Shown here piece after piece: positions 51,702 to 61,588 of a DNA stretch of 64,000 nucleotides (positions are counted from its first letter, which is position 1; the number at the start of each line of letters is the position of its first letter). Source of the DNA: Comamonas antarctica (GTDB lineage: Bacteria > Pseudomonadota > Gammaproteobacteria > Burkholderiales > Burkholderiaceae_C); assembly GCF_013363755.1 (NCBI RefSeq), contig NZ_CP054840.1, positions 1,288,501 to 1,352,500 on the forward strand. Direction: 5' to 3'. The notes under the pieces are model-generated. The model was given only the letters and a program-made list of their open reading frames with translations. It did not search any database and was not told the origin of the DNA. The position numbers and the translations under genes are program-made.

Positions 51702-52679
51702 TTGGCGAAAAAGAACTTTCTGGATTTCGAGCATCCCATTGCCGAGCTCGAATCCAAAATCGAGGAACTGCGCTACGTGCAGACCGAAAGCGCGGTCGAC
51801 ATCTCGGAAGAGATCGACCAGCTCAGCAAGAAGAGCCTGCAGCTCACGCGTGACATCTACAGCGATCTGACCCCCTGGCAGATCACCAAGATCGCGCGCC
51901 ACATCGAGCGGCCCTACACGCTCGACTACGTGCGTGAGATCTTCACCGATTTCGTCGAGATGCATGGCGACCGCCACTTCGCGGACGACCAGTCGATCGT
52001 CGGCGGCCTGGCGCGCTTCAACGGCCAGCCCTGCATGGTCATCGGCCACCAGAAGGGCCGCGACACCAAGGAGCGCACGCTGCGCAACTTCGGCATGACG
52101 CGCCCCGAAGGCTACCGCAAGGCGCTGCGCCTGATGAAGACCGCCGAGAAGTTCAAGCTGCCGGTGTTCACCTTCGTCGACACGCCCGGCGCCTTTCCCG
52201 GCATCGACGCCGAGGAGCGCAGCCAGTCCGAAGCCATCGGCCGCAACATCTTCGAGATGGCCCAGCTGCAGACGCCCATCATCTCCACCGTCATCGGCGA
52301 AGGCGGTTCGGGCGGGGCGCTGGCGATCAGCGTGGCCGACCAGGTGCTCATGCTGCAATACTCGGTCTACTCGGTGATCAGCCCCGAAGGCTGCGCCTCG
52401 ATTCTGTGGAAGACCGGCGAGAAGGCGCCCGAGGCCGCGGCTGCGATGGGCATCACCGCGCTGCGCCTGAAGGCGCTGGGCCTGGTCGACAAGATCGTCA
52501 GCGAGCCCGTGGGCGGCGCGCACCGCGATCCCAAGCAGATGGCCACCTTCCTCAAGCGCGCGCTGGGCGATGCCTACCGCCAGCTGGCCGACCTGAGCCT
52601 GCGCGAGCTGCAAGACCGCCGCTACGACCGCCTGCAAAGCTACGGCCGCTACTCGGACACCAAGGCCGAGAACCGTTGA
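51702..52679 (+). CDS. accA: Acetyl-CoA carboxylase carboxyltransferase subunit alpha
   Basis: 325 aa with the expected TTG start: AAGGAG lies 7 bases upstream of TTG 51702, and the protein begins (M)[19 protein letters not shown] as in its orthologues. [41 protein letters not shown] and [11 protein letters not shown] are the carboxyltransferase motifs. First step of fatty acid synthesis, with AccD. Confidence 0.97.
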   Translation: MAKKNFLDFEHPIAELESKIEELRYVQTESAVDISEEIDQLSKKSLQLTRDIYSDLTPWQITKIARHIERPYTLDYVREIFTDFVEMHGDRHFADDQSIVGGLARFNGQPCMVIGHQKGRDTKERTLRNFGMTRPEGYRKALRLMKTAEKFKLPVFTFVDTPGAFPGIDAEERSQSEAIGRNIFEMAQLQTPIISTVIGEGGSGGALAISVADQVLMLQYSVYSVISPEGCASILWKTGEKAPEAAAAMGITALRLKALGLVDKIVSEPVGGAHRDPKQMATFLKRALGDAYRQLADLSLRELQDRRYDRLQSYGRYSDTKAENR

Positions 52680-52714
52680 AGACCGCGGCAGGTTTGCCGC
52701 TGAACACAGCATAG

Positions 52715-52734
52715 ACGGCTCCTGCGGGAGCCGT
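52715..52734 (+). terminator. Hairpin between accA and tilS
   Basis: Stem ACGGCTCC / GGAGCCGT with loop TGCG, 36 bases after accA. The bases after it are only mildly T-rich, so a weak terminator at best. Confidence 0.45.
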
Positions 52735-52768
52735 TGCCGTTGCTGGGCACCGCCAGGAAGGAAGCCAC

Positions 52769-53719
52769 ATGACCCAGTCGTTCGATGCCGCCATGGCGGC
52801 CTTCGCGCCGCCGCTGCCGCTGGCCGTGGCGCTCAGCGGCGGCGCCGACTCGACGGCGCTGCTGCTGGCCTGCGCGCGGCGCTGGCCCGGCCAGGTGCAT
52901 GCCATCCATGTGCACCACGGGCTGCAGGCGGCGGCCGATGCCTTTCAAGCCCACTGCGAAGCGCTCTGCGCGCGTCTGCAGGTGCCGCTCGCGGTCTGCC
53001 GCGTCGATGCGCGCCATGCCGCGGGCCAGAGCCCCGAAGACGCGGCACGGCAAAGCCGCTATGCGGCGCTGGCCGAGGCCGCGCTGCAGGCCTGGCCCGA
53101 TCGCCCGATGGCCAGCGTTGCCCTGGCCCAGCATGCCGACGACCAGGTCGAGACACTGCTGCTGGCGCTGTCGCGCGGCGCCGGCGTGGCCGGCCTGGCC
53201 GCCATGCCTGCGCAATGGCAGCGGCTGGGATTGCCGTGGTTTCGCCCGCTGCTGCCGGTCGAAGGCGCGGCGCTGCGCGGCTGGCTGGCAGCGCAGCGGC
53301 AGGACTGGGTCGAAGACCCGAGCAACGCCGACCAGCGCTTCACACGCAACCGCATCCGTGCGCAGCTGCTGCCGCAACTGCAGGCCGCGTTCCCGCAGTT
53401 CCGCGATACGTTCGCGCGCAGCAGCCGGCATTGCGCCCAGGCCGCCGAACTGCTGCAGGAAGTCGCCGAGACCGATCTTGCCGCTGTCGGCAATCCCCCG
53501 CGCATTGCGGCCGTGCAGGCCTTGAGCGCCGCGCGCCAGGCCAACGTGCTGCGCCACTGGCTGCGGGTGGCGCATGGCACCACGCCGGCCGCGGCGCAGC
53601 TCGAGGAACTGCTGCGCCAGGTCGCCGCCTGCACCACGCGCGGCCATCGGATCCACCTCAAACTGGGGCGCGGGTTTGTGGTGAGAACAGGGGCGCTGCT
53701 CGGTTGGTACAATCCCTGA
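52769..53719 (+). CDS. tilS: tRNA(Ile)-lysidine synthase
   Basis: 316 aa. P-loop AVALSGGADSTALLLA, HVHHGLQAAADAF, and the downstream VALAQHADDQVETLLLALSRG and WVEDPSNADQRFTRNRIR are TilS-specific. Shorter than E. coli TilS (432 aa), lacking most of the C-terminal domain, as is common in betaproteobacteria. Converts the AUA-decoding tRNA wobble C to lysidine. Confidence 0.93.
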   Translation: MTQSFDAAMAAFAPPLPLAVALSGGADSTALLLACARRWPGQVHAIHVHHGLQAAADAFQAHCEALCARLQVPLAVCRVDARHAAGQSPEDAARQSRYAALAEAALQAWPDRPMASVALAQHADDQVETLLLALSRGAGVAGLAAMPAQWQRLGLPWFRPLLPVEGAALRGWLAAQRQDWVEDPSNADQRFTRNRIRAQLLPQLQAAFPQFRDTFARSSRHCAQAAELLQEVAETDLAAVGNPPRIAAVQALSAARQANVLRHWLRVAHGTTPAAAQLEELLRQVAACTTRGHRIHLKLGRGFVVRTGALLGWYNP

Positions 53720-53810
53720 GTTTTGGTCTACTTTTTGTACGAAAACCGCTGGCGCGCCAAAACGCCTTTTTCCTCGCGCCATGTCCGAAGTTTCGTCACC
53801 TTGATATCCA

Positions 53811-55076
53811 ATGGCACTGATCGTTCATAAATACGGCGGCACGTCGATGGGCTCCCCGGAGCGCATCCGCAATGTTGCCAAGCGTGTGGCCAAGTGGGCC
53901 CGGGCCGGCCACCAGATGGTCGTGGTGCCCAGCGCCATGAGTGGCGAAACCAATCGTCTGCTGGGCCTGGCCAGCGAGCTCGCGCCTGCGCAGCCGCAAA
54001 ATTCCTACTACCGCGAGCTGGACATGCTGGCCGCGACCGGCGAGCAGGCCTCGTCGGCGCTGCTGGCCATCGCGCTGCAGGCCGAAGGCATGACGTCGGT
54101 CAGCTACGCCGGCTGGCAGGTGCCGGTGCGCACCGACAGCAGCTACACCAAGGCGCGCATCGAGTCCATCGATGACCAGCGCGTGCGCGCCGACCTCGAC
54201 GCCGGCCGTGTGGTCATCGTCACCGGTTTCCAGGGCATCGACCCGGACGGCAACATCACGACGCTCGGCCGCGGCGGCTCCGACACCTCGGCCGTGGCCA
54301 TGGCGGCTGCGCTCAAGGCCAGCGAATGCCTGATCTACACCGATGTCGATGGGGTCTACACCACCGACCCGCGCGTGGTTCCCGCCGCGCGCCGCCTGTC
54401 CACCGTGAGCTTCGAAGAGATGCTCGAGATGGCCAGCCTGGGCAGCAAGGTGCTGCAAATCCGTTCGGTCGAGTTTGCCGGCAAGTACAAGGTGCCGATG
54501 CGCGTGCTGTCGAGCTTCACGCCCTGGGACATGGATCTCGCCGAAGAAGCCCAGTCGGGCACGCTGATTACTTTTGAGGAAGACGAAAAAATGGAAAAGG
54601 CTGTCGTATCCGGCATCGCTTTCAACCGCGGCGAAGCCAAGATCTCCGTGCTCGGCGTGCCCGACACCCCGGGCATCGCCTACCGCATCCTGGGTCCCGT
54701 GGCCGAAGCCAACATCGAAGTCGATGTGATCCTGCAGAACATCAGCAAGGACGGCCTGGCCGACTTCAGCTTCACCGTGAGCCAGGGCGACTACCAGCGC
54801 GCGATGGACCTGCTGCAAAGCAAGGTCGTGCCCGAGCTGGGCGCCAAGGAAGCCGTGGGCGACCCGAGCATCTGCAAGGTCAGCATCGTCGGCATCGGCA
54901 TGCGCAGCCACGCCGGCGTGGCCAGCACCATGTTCCGCACGCTGAGCGAAGAGGGCATCAACATCCAGATGATCTCGACCTCGGAAATCAAGACCTCGGT
55001 CGTGATCGACGAGAAGTACCTCGAGCTGGCCGTGCGCGCCCTGCACACCGCCTTCGGTTTGGACAAATCGGAGTAA
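53811..55076 (+). CDS. lysC: Aspartate kinase
   Basis: 421 aa. VHKYGGTSMGS at the N-terminus, TGFQGIDPDGNITTLGRGGSDTSAVA, and YTDVDGVYTTDPR in the kinase domain. Two C-terminal ACT domains (GIAYRILGPVAEANIEVDVI and GVASTMFRTLSEEGINIQMI) bind lysine/threonine for feedback control. First step of the aspartate family pathway. Confidence 0.97.
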   Translation: MALIVHKYGGTSMGSPERIRNVAKRVAKWARAGHQMVVVPSAMSGETNRLLGLASELAPAQPQNSYYRELDMLAATGEQASSALLAIALQAEGMTSVSYAGWQVPVRTDSSYTKARIESIDDQRVRADLDAGRVVIVTGFQGIDPDGNITTLGRGGSDTSAVAMAAALKASECLIYTDVDGVYTTDPRVVPAARRLSTVSFEEMLEMASLGSKVLQIRSVEFAGKYKVPMRVLSSFTPWDMDLAEEAQSGTLITFEEDEKMEKAVVSGIAFNRGEAKISVLGVPDTPGIAYRILGPVAEANIEVDVILQNISKDGLADFSFTVSQGDYQRAMDLLQSKVVPELGAKEAVGDPSICKVSIVGIGMRSHAGVASTMFRTLSEEGINIQMISTSEIKTSVVIDEKYLELAVRALHTAFGLDKSE

Positions 55077-55128
55077 TTTTTCGGTTTTGCCCGAAGTCGT
55101 AAAAAACTCGGGTTACAATCGCTGTATT

Positions 55129-55221
55129 GGAAACGTGACCGAGTGGCCGAAGGTGCTCCCCTGCTAAGGGAGTATGGGGTGTAGAGCCTCATCGAGGGTT
55201 CGAATCCCTCCGTTTCCGCCA
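55129..55221 (+). tRNA. serX: tRNA-Ser (anticodon GCU)
   Basis: Acceptor GGAAACG pairs with CGTTTCC, discriminator G and encoded CCA follow. Anticodon stem CTCCC / GGGAG holds loop CTGCTAA, so anticodon GCT. A long variable arm between about 55172 and 55195 and the T arm GAGGG-TTCGAAT-CCCTC complete a class II tRNA. A TACAAT -10-like box lies 10 bases upstream. Confidence 0.97.
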
Positions 55222-55228
55222 GGACCTA

Positions 55229-55262
55229 AAGCCTCAAGCGAGCAATCGCTTGAGGCTTTTTC
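55229..55262 (+). terminator. Rho-independent terminator after tRNA-Ser
   Basis: 13-bp perfect stem AAGCCTCAAGCGA / TCGCTTGAGGCTT around GCAA, with a T-run from the stem end on. Confidence 0.95.
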
Positions 55263-55389
55263 CTTTGTCACAGCTGCTCGCGAGGTGCCTGCCATTGCCG
55301 CCGGTTCGATGCAGATGCGAGTCATTCCCCATAAGCTGCCACCGCCTGGGGGCATGGATGACCTGCGCCTTGTGCGCCGTTACACTCTG
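55263..55389. other. Spacer between tRNA-Ser terminator and the manganese riboswitch
   Basis: No gene seen. It should contain the promoter of the mntP transcript; the stretch just ahead of the riboswitch (CGTTACACTCTGGGC) has a -10-like TACACT. Confidence 0.5.
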
Positions 55390-55512
55390 GGCTTCCCTTG
55401 GGGAGTAGCCTGCTTCCGCCCCGGAAGCGCCCGCGTCAACATACTCGGCATTTCGCATGCTGTGGCGCCGGCAGCCGTCTGACGGTTGGCGAGACCATCG
55501 GCATTTCACCGC
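55390..55512 (+). promoter_or_regulatory. yybP-ykoY manganese riboswitch
   Basis: Two conserved internal loops are present: TTGGGGAGTAGCC at about 55399-55410, and CGTCAACATACTCGGC at 55434-55449. They are followed by the closing GGTTGGCGAGACCATCGGCA (55483-55502). This is the layout of the E. coli mntP leader. The family binds Mn2+ and raises expression of the exporter below. The gene downstream is mntP, which fits. Confidence 0.9.
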
Positions 55513-55578
55513 AACGCTGGTCGGGCAGTGGTGGAATGCTGGTGTGCCTTTGCCCGGCCGGTAGAACGAACATCTGCG

Positions 55579-56160
55579 ATGAATGCTGCTTCCATCCTGC
55601 TTCTTGCCTTTGCCATGTCCACCGATGCCTTTGCGGCCGCGGTCGGCAAAGGCTCTGCACTGATCAAACCCCGTTGGTCCGAAGCGCTGAGAACCGGCGC
55701 GATCTTTGGCGTCATCGAGGCGCTCACGCCGATCGTGGGCTGGGCGCTGGGCTATGCGGCCTCCGATTACGTCAAGGCCTGGGACCACTGGATCGCCTTC
55801 ACGCTGCTGATGGTGCTGGGCGGCAGGATGCTGCTGGGTGCCCTCAAGGCTTCTGATGAAGAGGAAATGAGCAAGCCTGCAAGGCATGGCTTCTGGCTGC
55901 TGGTGGCCACGGGCTTTGCCACCAGCATCGATGCGATGGCGGTGGGCGTGGGGCTGGCCTTCCTGGATGTGAGCATTGCAACGGTGGCCATCACGATCGG
56001 CTTGGCTACCTTCCTGATGGTCACGCTGGGCGTGATGGTCGGACGGCTGCTGGGCCACATTGCCGGCCGCTGGGCCGAAGCGCTGGGAGGCGTGCTGCTG
56101 ATGGGCATCGGCGCGGTGATCCTCTATGAGCATCTCAGCGCGATCTGGGTTCCTGGCTAA
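55579..56160 (+). CDS. mntP: Manganese efflux pump MntP
   Basis: 193 aa with six membrane helices. Duplicated motif pair [19 protein letters not shown] and [19 protein letters not shown] carries the conserved membrane Asp residues. Exports Mn2+ from the cytoplasm. Preceded by the manganese riboswitch. Its 3' end overlaps the convergent EAL gene by 4 bases. Confidence 0.95.
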   Translation: MNAASILLLAFAMSTDAFAAAVGKGSALIKPRWSEALRTGAIFGVIEALTPIVGWALGYAASDYVKAWDHWIAFTLLMVLGGRMLLGALKASDEEEMSKPARHGFWLLVATGFATSIDAMAVGVGLAFLDVSIATVAITIGLATFLMVTLGVMVGRLLGHIAGRWAEALGGVLLMGIGAVILYEHLSAIWVPG

Positions 56161-57983
56161 GGCATCCCGTCGACATGCGGGCCGCGCGAGGCCTTTAGAA
56201 ACTCCGGGATGGCGTCGGCCTCGAGCGGGCGGGAGATGTAGTAGCCCTGGGCGGCGTCGCAGCCATGGTGCTTCAGCAGGTCCAGCACTTCTGCCGTCTC
56301 GACGCCTTCGGCGAGCATTTGGTAGCCGAGTGCATGGCCCATGCTGATCAACGATTGGATGAGCGTGAATGCGCGTTCATCGTTGGCTATCGGTTTGATC
56401 AGCGACTGGTCCAGCTTCAGGATCTCGACGGGCAGGGAATGCAGGCATGACAGGTTGCTGTAGCCCACGCCGAAGTCGTCCAGCGAAATGCAGATATCCA
56501 TCGCGCGTACGGCCGCCAGCGTGGTCGCGGTCCGCGTACCTGTCATCACCGCGTTTTCCGTGCATTCGAGGCGCAGGCTCTTGGGATGGACGCCATGCAG
56601 CGCGCAGGCATTGCGCAGCATGTGCAGGAACATCGGATGCTCGAGATTGCGCGACGACACGTTCACTGCAATCGTCAGGTCCAGGCCCCGCGCGCGCCAG
56701 ATCGACAGCTGCTCCAGCGCCTTGTGCAAGACCCACTCGGTGAAGTCGTGGATCAGCGTGGTCCGCTCCATCAAGTCGATGAACTCGGCCGGCGATACCT
56801 CGCCAAACTGCGGGTGGCGCCAGCGCGCCAGCGCCTCGACGCCTGAGATCCTCGCGGTATGCAGGTTCAGTTTTGGCTGGTAGACCAGCCGGAACTCGCC
56901 GTTGGCCAGGCTCGCAGGAATCGCGCGCAGCAGCGCGAAGGCGCGCCTGTGCGGCATGTCGAATTCCGCGGAGTACCGGGCCCAGGGGCGCTGCTCGGCC
57001 TCGGCCTGGTAAAGCGCGGTCGTGGCCATGCGCAGCACGTCGGCGATTTCGGCTTGGGTGTGATGGAAGTGCACCAGTCCGGCGTGCATCGCCAGCTGCA
57101 CCGTGATGCCGCCCTCGGTCACGAAGGGCTTGCTCATGCGGGACAGCAACGCCGTGGCAATGTCTTCCTCGCCACTGCTGGAACCCGCGTCATAGATCAC
57201 CGCAAACCGGGTTTCGCCCACGTGGTAGAGGTCGACGTCGGGAGGCAGGGCCGCCATCAGAATCGTGGCGATGCTTCGAAGTGCCACTTCGAGAGGTCGG
57301 ATGCCCACGGCCCGCACCGCGGATTGCAGCTGCGTGTTGCTCATGACCTCCAGCAGCATCAAGGTTGCGGGCCGGCCCGGTGTGGCGAGGCAGGCCGCGG
57401 CCAGGTCATCTGCAAGCTGCGCGCGATTGGGCAGCCGAGTCACTTCGTTGACCCGTCCTGCCATTTGGTGCAGGTCGATCTGCGCCATGACCATGGCGGC
57501 GAAATCACGCAGCAGAGCGATCTGCTGCTGGCTGAACTTCCTCGGTCGCGTGTCGATCACACACAGGCTGCCGAGCGTATGACCCGAAGGCAGCTGCAGC
57601 GGTACACCGGCATAGAAGCGTATGCCCGGGGCACCGGTCACCATGCGGTTGTCGGCAAACCGGGGATCGAGCAGCGCATCCTCCACCACCAGGACGCTGG
57701 AGGTCTCGATGGTATGGGTGCAAAAGGAATCGCTGCGCGCGGTTTCAGCTTCGTCGATGCCGACGCGGGATTTGAACCACTGCCGGCTCTCATCCACGAT
57801 GGAGATGGCTGCCATCGGCACTTGCAGCAGCGAAGCAGCAAGACGGGTAAGCCGGTCGAAGGCCTCGCTGGCTTTTGTGTCGAGAAGCCCGGTGGAACGC
57901 ACAAAGAAAAGCCGTTCCTGTTCATGGAGCGGCAACTCAGACGAGGTCAGGGATGGAGCTACACAGATAGAGACTTCCAGCAT
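56157..57983 (-). CDS. GAF-GGDEF(degenerate)-EAL cyclic-di-GMP phosphodiesterase
   Basis: 608 aa, no membrane segment. GAF domain (about 30-175; [18 protein letters not shown]). Degenerate GGDEF domain in which the active-site loop reads VGETRF instead of GGDEF, so no cyclase. EAL domain (about 355-600) with the key residues kept: [43 protein letters not shown]. Expected to hydrolyse c-di-GMP under control of the GAF signal. ATG at 57983 has AAGAGGA in front; an ATG at 58019 does not. Confidence 0.88.
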   Translation of the reverse strand: MLEVSICVAPSLTSSELPLHEQERLFFVRSTGLLDTKASEAFDRLTRLAASLLQVPMAAISIVDESRQWFKSRVGIDEAETARSDSFCTHTIETSSVLVVEDALLDPRFADNRMVTGAPGIRFYAGVPLQLPSGHTLGSLCVIDTRPRKFSQQQIALLRDFAAMVMAQIDLHQMAGRVNEVTRLPNRAQLADDLAAACLATPGRPATLMLLEVMSNTQLQSAVRAVGIRPLEVALRSIATILMAALPPDVDLYHVGETRFAVIYDAGSSSGEEDIATALLSRMSKPFVTEGGITVQLAMHAGLVHFHHTQAEIADVLRMATTALYQAEAEQRPWARYSAEFDMPHRRAFALLRAIPASLANGEFRLVYQPKLNLHTARISGVEALARWRHPQFGEVSPAEFIDLMERTTLIHDFTEWVLHKALEQLSIWRARGLDLTIAVNVSSRNLEHPMFLHMLRNACALHGVHPKSLRLECTENAVMTGTRTATTLAAVRAMDICISLDDFGVGYSNLSCLHSLPVEILKLDQSLIKPIANDERAFTLIQSLISMGHALGYQMLAEGVETAEVLDLLKHHGCDAAQGYYISRPLEADAIPEFLKASRGPHVDGMP

Positions 57984-58181
57984 GCATCCTCTTGTGCAAT
58001 GGGTTCGATCGTCGAACATGCAGTATCGCGGTTGCAGTCATTCCTGAAAAGTCATCCTTTTCCCCGGGTTTTATGTAACATATAGGCACAGTTGGCCGGG
58101 TGCCCCTGCCCATGTCCGGCTTCGTTCCTTTTGCCCGTCGCTGGATCGGCGGCGCAGAACGGCCTTCACTCTTTCCGGCAG

Positions 58182-58727
58182 ATGGCTTTGAACCTTTTGG
58201 TGGTTGTGCGCATTGCGCTGGGCATAGGGATCCTGTGTGGAGCTGGCGCCGGGCATGCGCAGGTCTACCGTTGCGGCAACAGCTACTCGCACACTCCCTG
58301 CAAGGGTGGGCAAGTGATCGACACAGCCCCGGTGGTGAGCGACCCGCGTGGGCCTATGTCGCGCGAGATCTATCTGTGCAGTGCACCGCCTGGGCAGAAC
58401 TACTGGAGTTCGGCGCATTGCGCCGAGCATGGTTGGCGGATCGAACGCATCGAACGTGTGCCGACCCACATCTCCTGGGAGGAGCAGGTGGCCGCGGCCA
58501 GGCAGGCGCACCGGTCGGCACTGCAGCCCCCGGCCGCGCTGGTGCAATCTCCATCGCCGGCGCCTCGGTTGCCGTCGCCACCCGTCAACGGCACTTGCAC
58601 TGCGCTTGAAGAACACGTGAAAGCCCTTGACAGCATGGGCCGCGCCGGCAGCCGGTATCACGACCTGGATCGGGTGCGGCGCGAACGCAAGAATGCAAGA
58701 GACCAGCAATACCGGCTGCGCTGCTGA
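58182..58727 (+). CDS. Secreted DUF4124-like protein
   Basis: 181 aa. Signal peptide ending GAGAGHA. The mature N-terminus QVYRCGNSYSHTPCKGGQVID resembles the short DUF4124 strand pair with paired Cys. A second pair of Cys follows (LCSAPPGQNYWSSAHC), then Pro-rich linker and a helical end with RRERKNARDQQYRL. Function unknown. Confidence 0.7.
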   Translation: MALNLLVVVRIALGIGILCGAGAGHAQVYRCGNSYSHTPCKGGQVIDTAPVVSDPRGPMSREIYLCSAPPGQNYWSSAHCAEHGWRIERIERVPTHISWEEQVAAARQAHRSALQPPAALVQSPSPAPRLPSPPVNGTCTALEEHVKALDSMGRAGSRYHDLDRVRRERKNARDQQYRLRC

Positions 58728-58732
58728 AGCGG

Positions 58733-59257
58733 CTATTGGGGCCGGTTGATGGAGGCTGGCATGCCGACATCGTCGATGGAGCAGGGCTTGTTCTGGTTGC
58801 CGGACTGGCGCGCACGATCGGCCAGCCGCACATAGAAATCGGCGACCTCGCGCAGGTCCTGTTCATCGAGGTCCTCGATACCGATCATGCGGTTGCTCGC
58901 ATGCCGGTTGGCGGCCAGCAGTTCGTTGAGCTTGAGGTGGATGGCAACGCTGTCCTTGTTCTGGCTCTGCTGGATCAGGAACACCATCAGGAAGGTGACG
59001 ATCGTGGTCGCGGTATTGATGACCAGTTGCCAGACCTCGGAAAAGCCGAACATCGGTCCTGTGAGTGCCCAGATCACCACCAGCGTGAGCGCCAGGCAGA
59101 ACATCGCGGGGGAACCCGCCCAGCGCGTGACCCGGGAAGCAAAGTGGTCGAAAGCCGTCTGCAGGCCGGAATGCGCGGCATAGGACGCGCTGTTGGTCGA
59201 CGGCATGGAACCCAATTCATCGCTGGCGTCTGGTTTTTCAAGTGTCTGTTCTGGCAT
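58733..59257 (-). CDS. Low-affinity iron permease family membrane protein
   Basis: 174 aa. Two membrane segments (AMFCLALTLVVIWALTGPMF, LVINTATTIVTFLMVFLIQQSQNKDS), then a cytoplasmic helix with KLNELLAANRHASNRMIGIEDL. Matches the bacterial 'low affinity iron permease' family (Fet4-like, PF04120). Iron transport is not proven for the bacterial members. AAGGA before the ATG at 59257. Divergent from the ADH gene. Confidence 0.82.
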   Translation of the reverse strand: MPEQTLEKPDASDELGSMPSTNSASYAAHSGLQTAFDHFASRVTRWAGSPAMFCLALTLVVIWALTGPMFGFSEVWQLVINTATTIVTFLMVFLIQQSQNKDSVAIHLKLNELLAANRHASNRMIGIEDLDEQDLREVADFYVRLADRARQSGNQNKPCSIDDVGMPASINRPQ

Positions 59258-59537
59258 GACCACTTCCTTCTCGTGTTGATGTCAGGGTTTGCAACGACAG
59301 GCAGCCGCGACGTTGCGCCCTTTTTGTACGTGCTCCAGCGCCGGCATCCGCTCCCGGAGGTTGGCAGGCCGGCAGGGCCCATTCTGGCCGCCGGCGTGGA
59401 GGATGAAGGTCAGGAAGTTGGCTTACTGCGCAGGGGCCAGGGTCCTACACCGTGCGCAGGGCTACCTGTCCACAGTAGGTGGTCCGTAAGCGATGGCTCT
59501 GACGCCCGCGTTTCCTCCACCATTTTTGGAAAGCACC

Positions 59538-60704
59538 ATGAAAGCACTCACCTATCAAGGAGCAAAGGATGTACGTGTCGAAAACGTTCCGGACCCGGTC
59601 CTCGCGGCCAGCGACGACCTGATACTGCGCGTCACCGCCACCGCCATCTGCGGCTCCGATTTGCACATCTTCCGCGGCAAGATCCCCGACATGAAGGATG
59701 GAGACATCCTCGGCCATGAGTTCATGGGCGTCGTGGAGGAGGTCGGTGCCGGCGTGACCGACCTGCGCCCCGGCGACCGTGTCGTCGTGCCGTTCGTCAT
59801 TGCCTGTGGCTCCTGCTTCTATTGCAACAAGACCTTGTTTGCGGCCTGCGAAACCACCAACACCGGCCGCGGCGCGATCATCAACAAGAAGAGCGCCACG
59901 CCTGGCGCGGGCCTGTTCGGCTACAGCCATCTCTATGGCGGCTATGCGGGTGGCCAGGCCGAGTATGTGCGCGTGCCCAAGGCCAACGTCGGCCCGCTCA
60001 GGATCGCCGACAGCGGTCTGTCCGACGAGCAGGTGCTGTTCCTGTCGGACATCCTGCCCACGGGCTACCAGGCCGCAGTGAATGCCGCGGTCAAGCCGGG
60101 CTCCTCGGTGGCCATCTTTGGCGCGGGGCCGGTAGGCCTGATGAGCGCACTCTGCGCGCGTTTTCTCGGTGCCGAGCAGATCTTCATGATCGACGACAAC
60201 GACTACCGGCTGCAGTTCGCGCAGGCCACCTATGGCGTGATTCCGATCAATTTCGAGCGCGAAGACGATCCCGCCGAGATCATCCTGCAGGCGACGCAGG
60301 GGCATGGCGTCGATGCCAGCATCGAGGCCGTCGGTTTCGAGGCCAAGGGCAGCGCCATTGAAACCGCGCTGACCGCGGTCAAGCTCGAAGGCTCGAGCGG
60401 CAAGGCGCTGCGCCAGTGCATTGCCGCGACACGCCGCGGCGGCGTGGTGAGCGTGCCGGGCGTCTATGCGGGGTTCATCCACGGCTTCCTGTTCGGCGAC
60501 GCATTCGACAAGGGGCTGACCTTCAAGATGGGCCAGACCCATGCCCAGCAATTCATGCCGCAACTGCTCGAACACATTGCCAATGGTCAGATGCGGCCTG
60601 ATGTCATCATCTCCCACCGCATGAAGCTTTCCGACGCAGCGCGCGGCTACGAGATCTTCAACAACCAGGAGGATGAGTGCCGCAAGGTGGTGCTCACGCC
60701 TTGA
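59538..60704 (+). CDS. Zinc-dependent alcohol dehydrogenase (formaldehyde dehydrogenase-like)
   Basis: 388 aa MDR-family enzyme. Catalytic zinc ligands in ICGSDLHIF and [14 protein letters not shown], structural zinc C-x2-C-x2-C-x7-C ([15 protein letters not shown]), NAD-binding [21 protein letters not shown]. The extended loop after the structural zinc resembles glutathione-independent formaldehyde dehydrogenases. Substrate uncertain. Heads a run with a small membrane protein and a DUF421 protein. Confidence 0.88.
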   Translation: MKALTYQGAKDVRVENVPDPVLAASDDLILRVTATAICGSDLHIFRGKIPDMKDGDILGHEFMGVVEEVGAGVTDLRPGDRVVVPFVIACGSCFYCNKTLFAACETTNTGRGAIINKKSATPGAGLFGYSHLYGGYAGGQAEYVRVPKANVGPLRIADSGLSDEQVLFLSDILPTGYQAAVNAAVKPGSSVAIFGAGPVGLMSALCARFLGAEQIFMIDDNDYRLQFAQATYGVIPINFEREDDPAEIILQATQGHGVDASIEAVGFEAKGSAIETALTAVKLEGSSGKALRQCIAATRRGGVVSVPGVYAGFIHGFLFGDAFDKGLTFKMGQTHAQQFMPQLLEHIANGQMRPDVIISHRMKLSDAARGYEIFNNQEDECRKVVLTP

Positions 60705-60726
60705 GATTGCGGCAAGGAGCATGGGC

Positions 60727-60981
60727 ATGAGTGAATGGCTGGACCTCCTGCAGTGGCCTGCGTTTGTTGCTTCGGTCGCGGCGGCATGGTTGGTGGCATC
60801 CTCGTCGCCAGAGCGCCGCAACCGGGGGTTCTGGGTTTTTCTTTTCAGCAATGTGCTCTGGTCGGTATGGGGCATCCACACCCAGGCGGCTGCCCTGGTT
60901 GCATTGCAGCTGTGCCTTGCCGCCATGAACGTCCGAGGCCTGTTGAAGACCGGGAAGGAAGAGGTCTGTGAGCCCGGCTGA
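60727..60981 (+). CDS. Small membrane protein
   Basis: 84 aa with two hydrophobic segments (LLQWPAFVASVAAAWLVAS and FWVFLFSNVLWSVWGIHTQAAALVALQL). AAGGAG lies 7 bases before the ATG at 60727, better spaced than for the ATG at 60721. The pattern resembles small cluster-associated proteins of SPW or amino-acid-transporter-like helices, but I cannot assign it. 22 bases after the ADH gene. Confidence 0.7.
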   Translation: MSEWLDLLQWPAFVASVAAAWLVASSSPERRNRGFWVFLFSNVLWSVWGIHTQAAALVALQLCLAAMNVRGLLKTGKEEVCEPG

Positions 60982-61004
60982 GTTCCATTCTTTTGGAGGA
61001 ATCC

Positions 61005-61493
61005 ATGTTCGAGCTTGATGGGCCGTGGTGGGAGCTTCCACTGCGCGCCAGCCTGGTGTATCTGGTGCTGCTGCTGCTGATGCGTGTGTCCGGCCATCGC
61101 ACCGTCGGCCAGTTCACGCCGTTCGATCTGCTGGTGGTGATGCTGTTGAGCGAGGCGGTGTCGAACGGGCTGTCGGGCGGCGAGGAGTCGGTCTTTGGCG
61201 GGCTGATCTCGGCGGCAACACTCATCGCCCTCAACCTGCTGGTGGCCTTCATCACGGCGCGCAGCCAGCGCGCCCAGAACTGGATCGAGGGGCGGCCGGT
61301 GCTCATTGGCCGGGATGGCGAGATCTTTGCGGAGGTGCTCAAACGCCACCACATGCCGATGTGCGACGTGGAACGTGCATTGCGTGAAGCCGACTGTGAT
61401 CGACAGGACATGAAGTACGCCTTCTTGGAAGCTGACGGAAAGATCAGCATCCTGCAGCACTCGGGCGACGCTGACGCGGCCGCGCGCAGCTGA
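61005..61493 (+). CDS. DUF421 (YetF family) membrane protein
   Basis: 162 aa. Two to three helices at the N-terminus, then the cytoplasmic DUF421 domain. RVSGHRTVGQFTPFDLLVVMLLSEAVSNGL and IEGRPVLIGRDGEIFAEVLKRH are typical. Known members affect spore germination or stress, mechanism unknown. TTTTGGAGG before the ATG. Confidence 0.88.
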   Translation: MFELDGPWWELPLRASLVYLVLLLLMRVSGHRTVGQFTPFDLLVVMLLSEAVSNGLSGGEESVFGGLISAATLIALNLLVAFITARSQRAQNWIEGRPVLIGRDGEIFAEVLKRHHMPMCDVERALREADCDRQDMKYAFLEADGKISILQHSGDADAAARS

Positions 61494-61588
61494 AAGCGTC
61501 GCGTCGCGTCTGCAACCCGGTTGACGAAACCGGGCTGCGCTGCAGACACTGGGGCCTTCCATTTGCAAATGCATTGAAAGGAGGCTCC

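Noticed and set aside
55090..55112. CCCGA...TCGGG inverted repeat after lysC as a terminator
   Set aside because: Only 5 pairs with a long A-rich loop and no T-run; it overlaps the tRNA promoter region.
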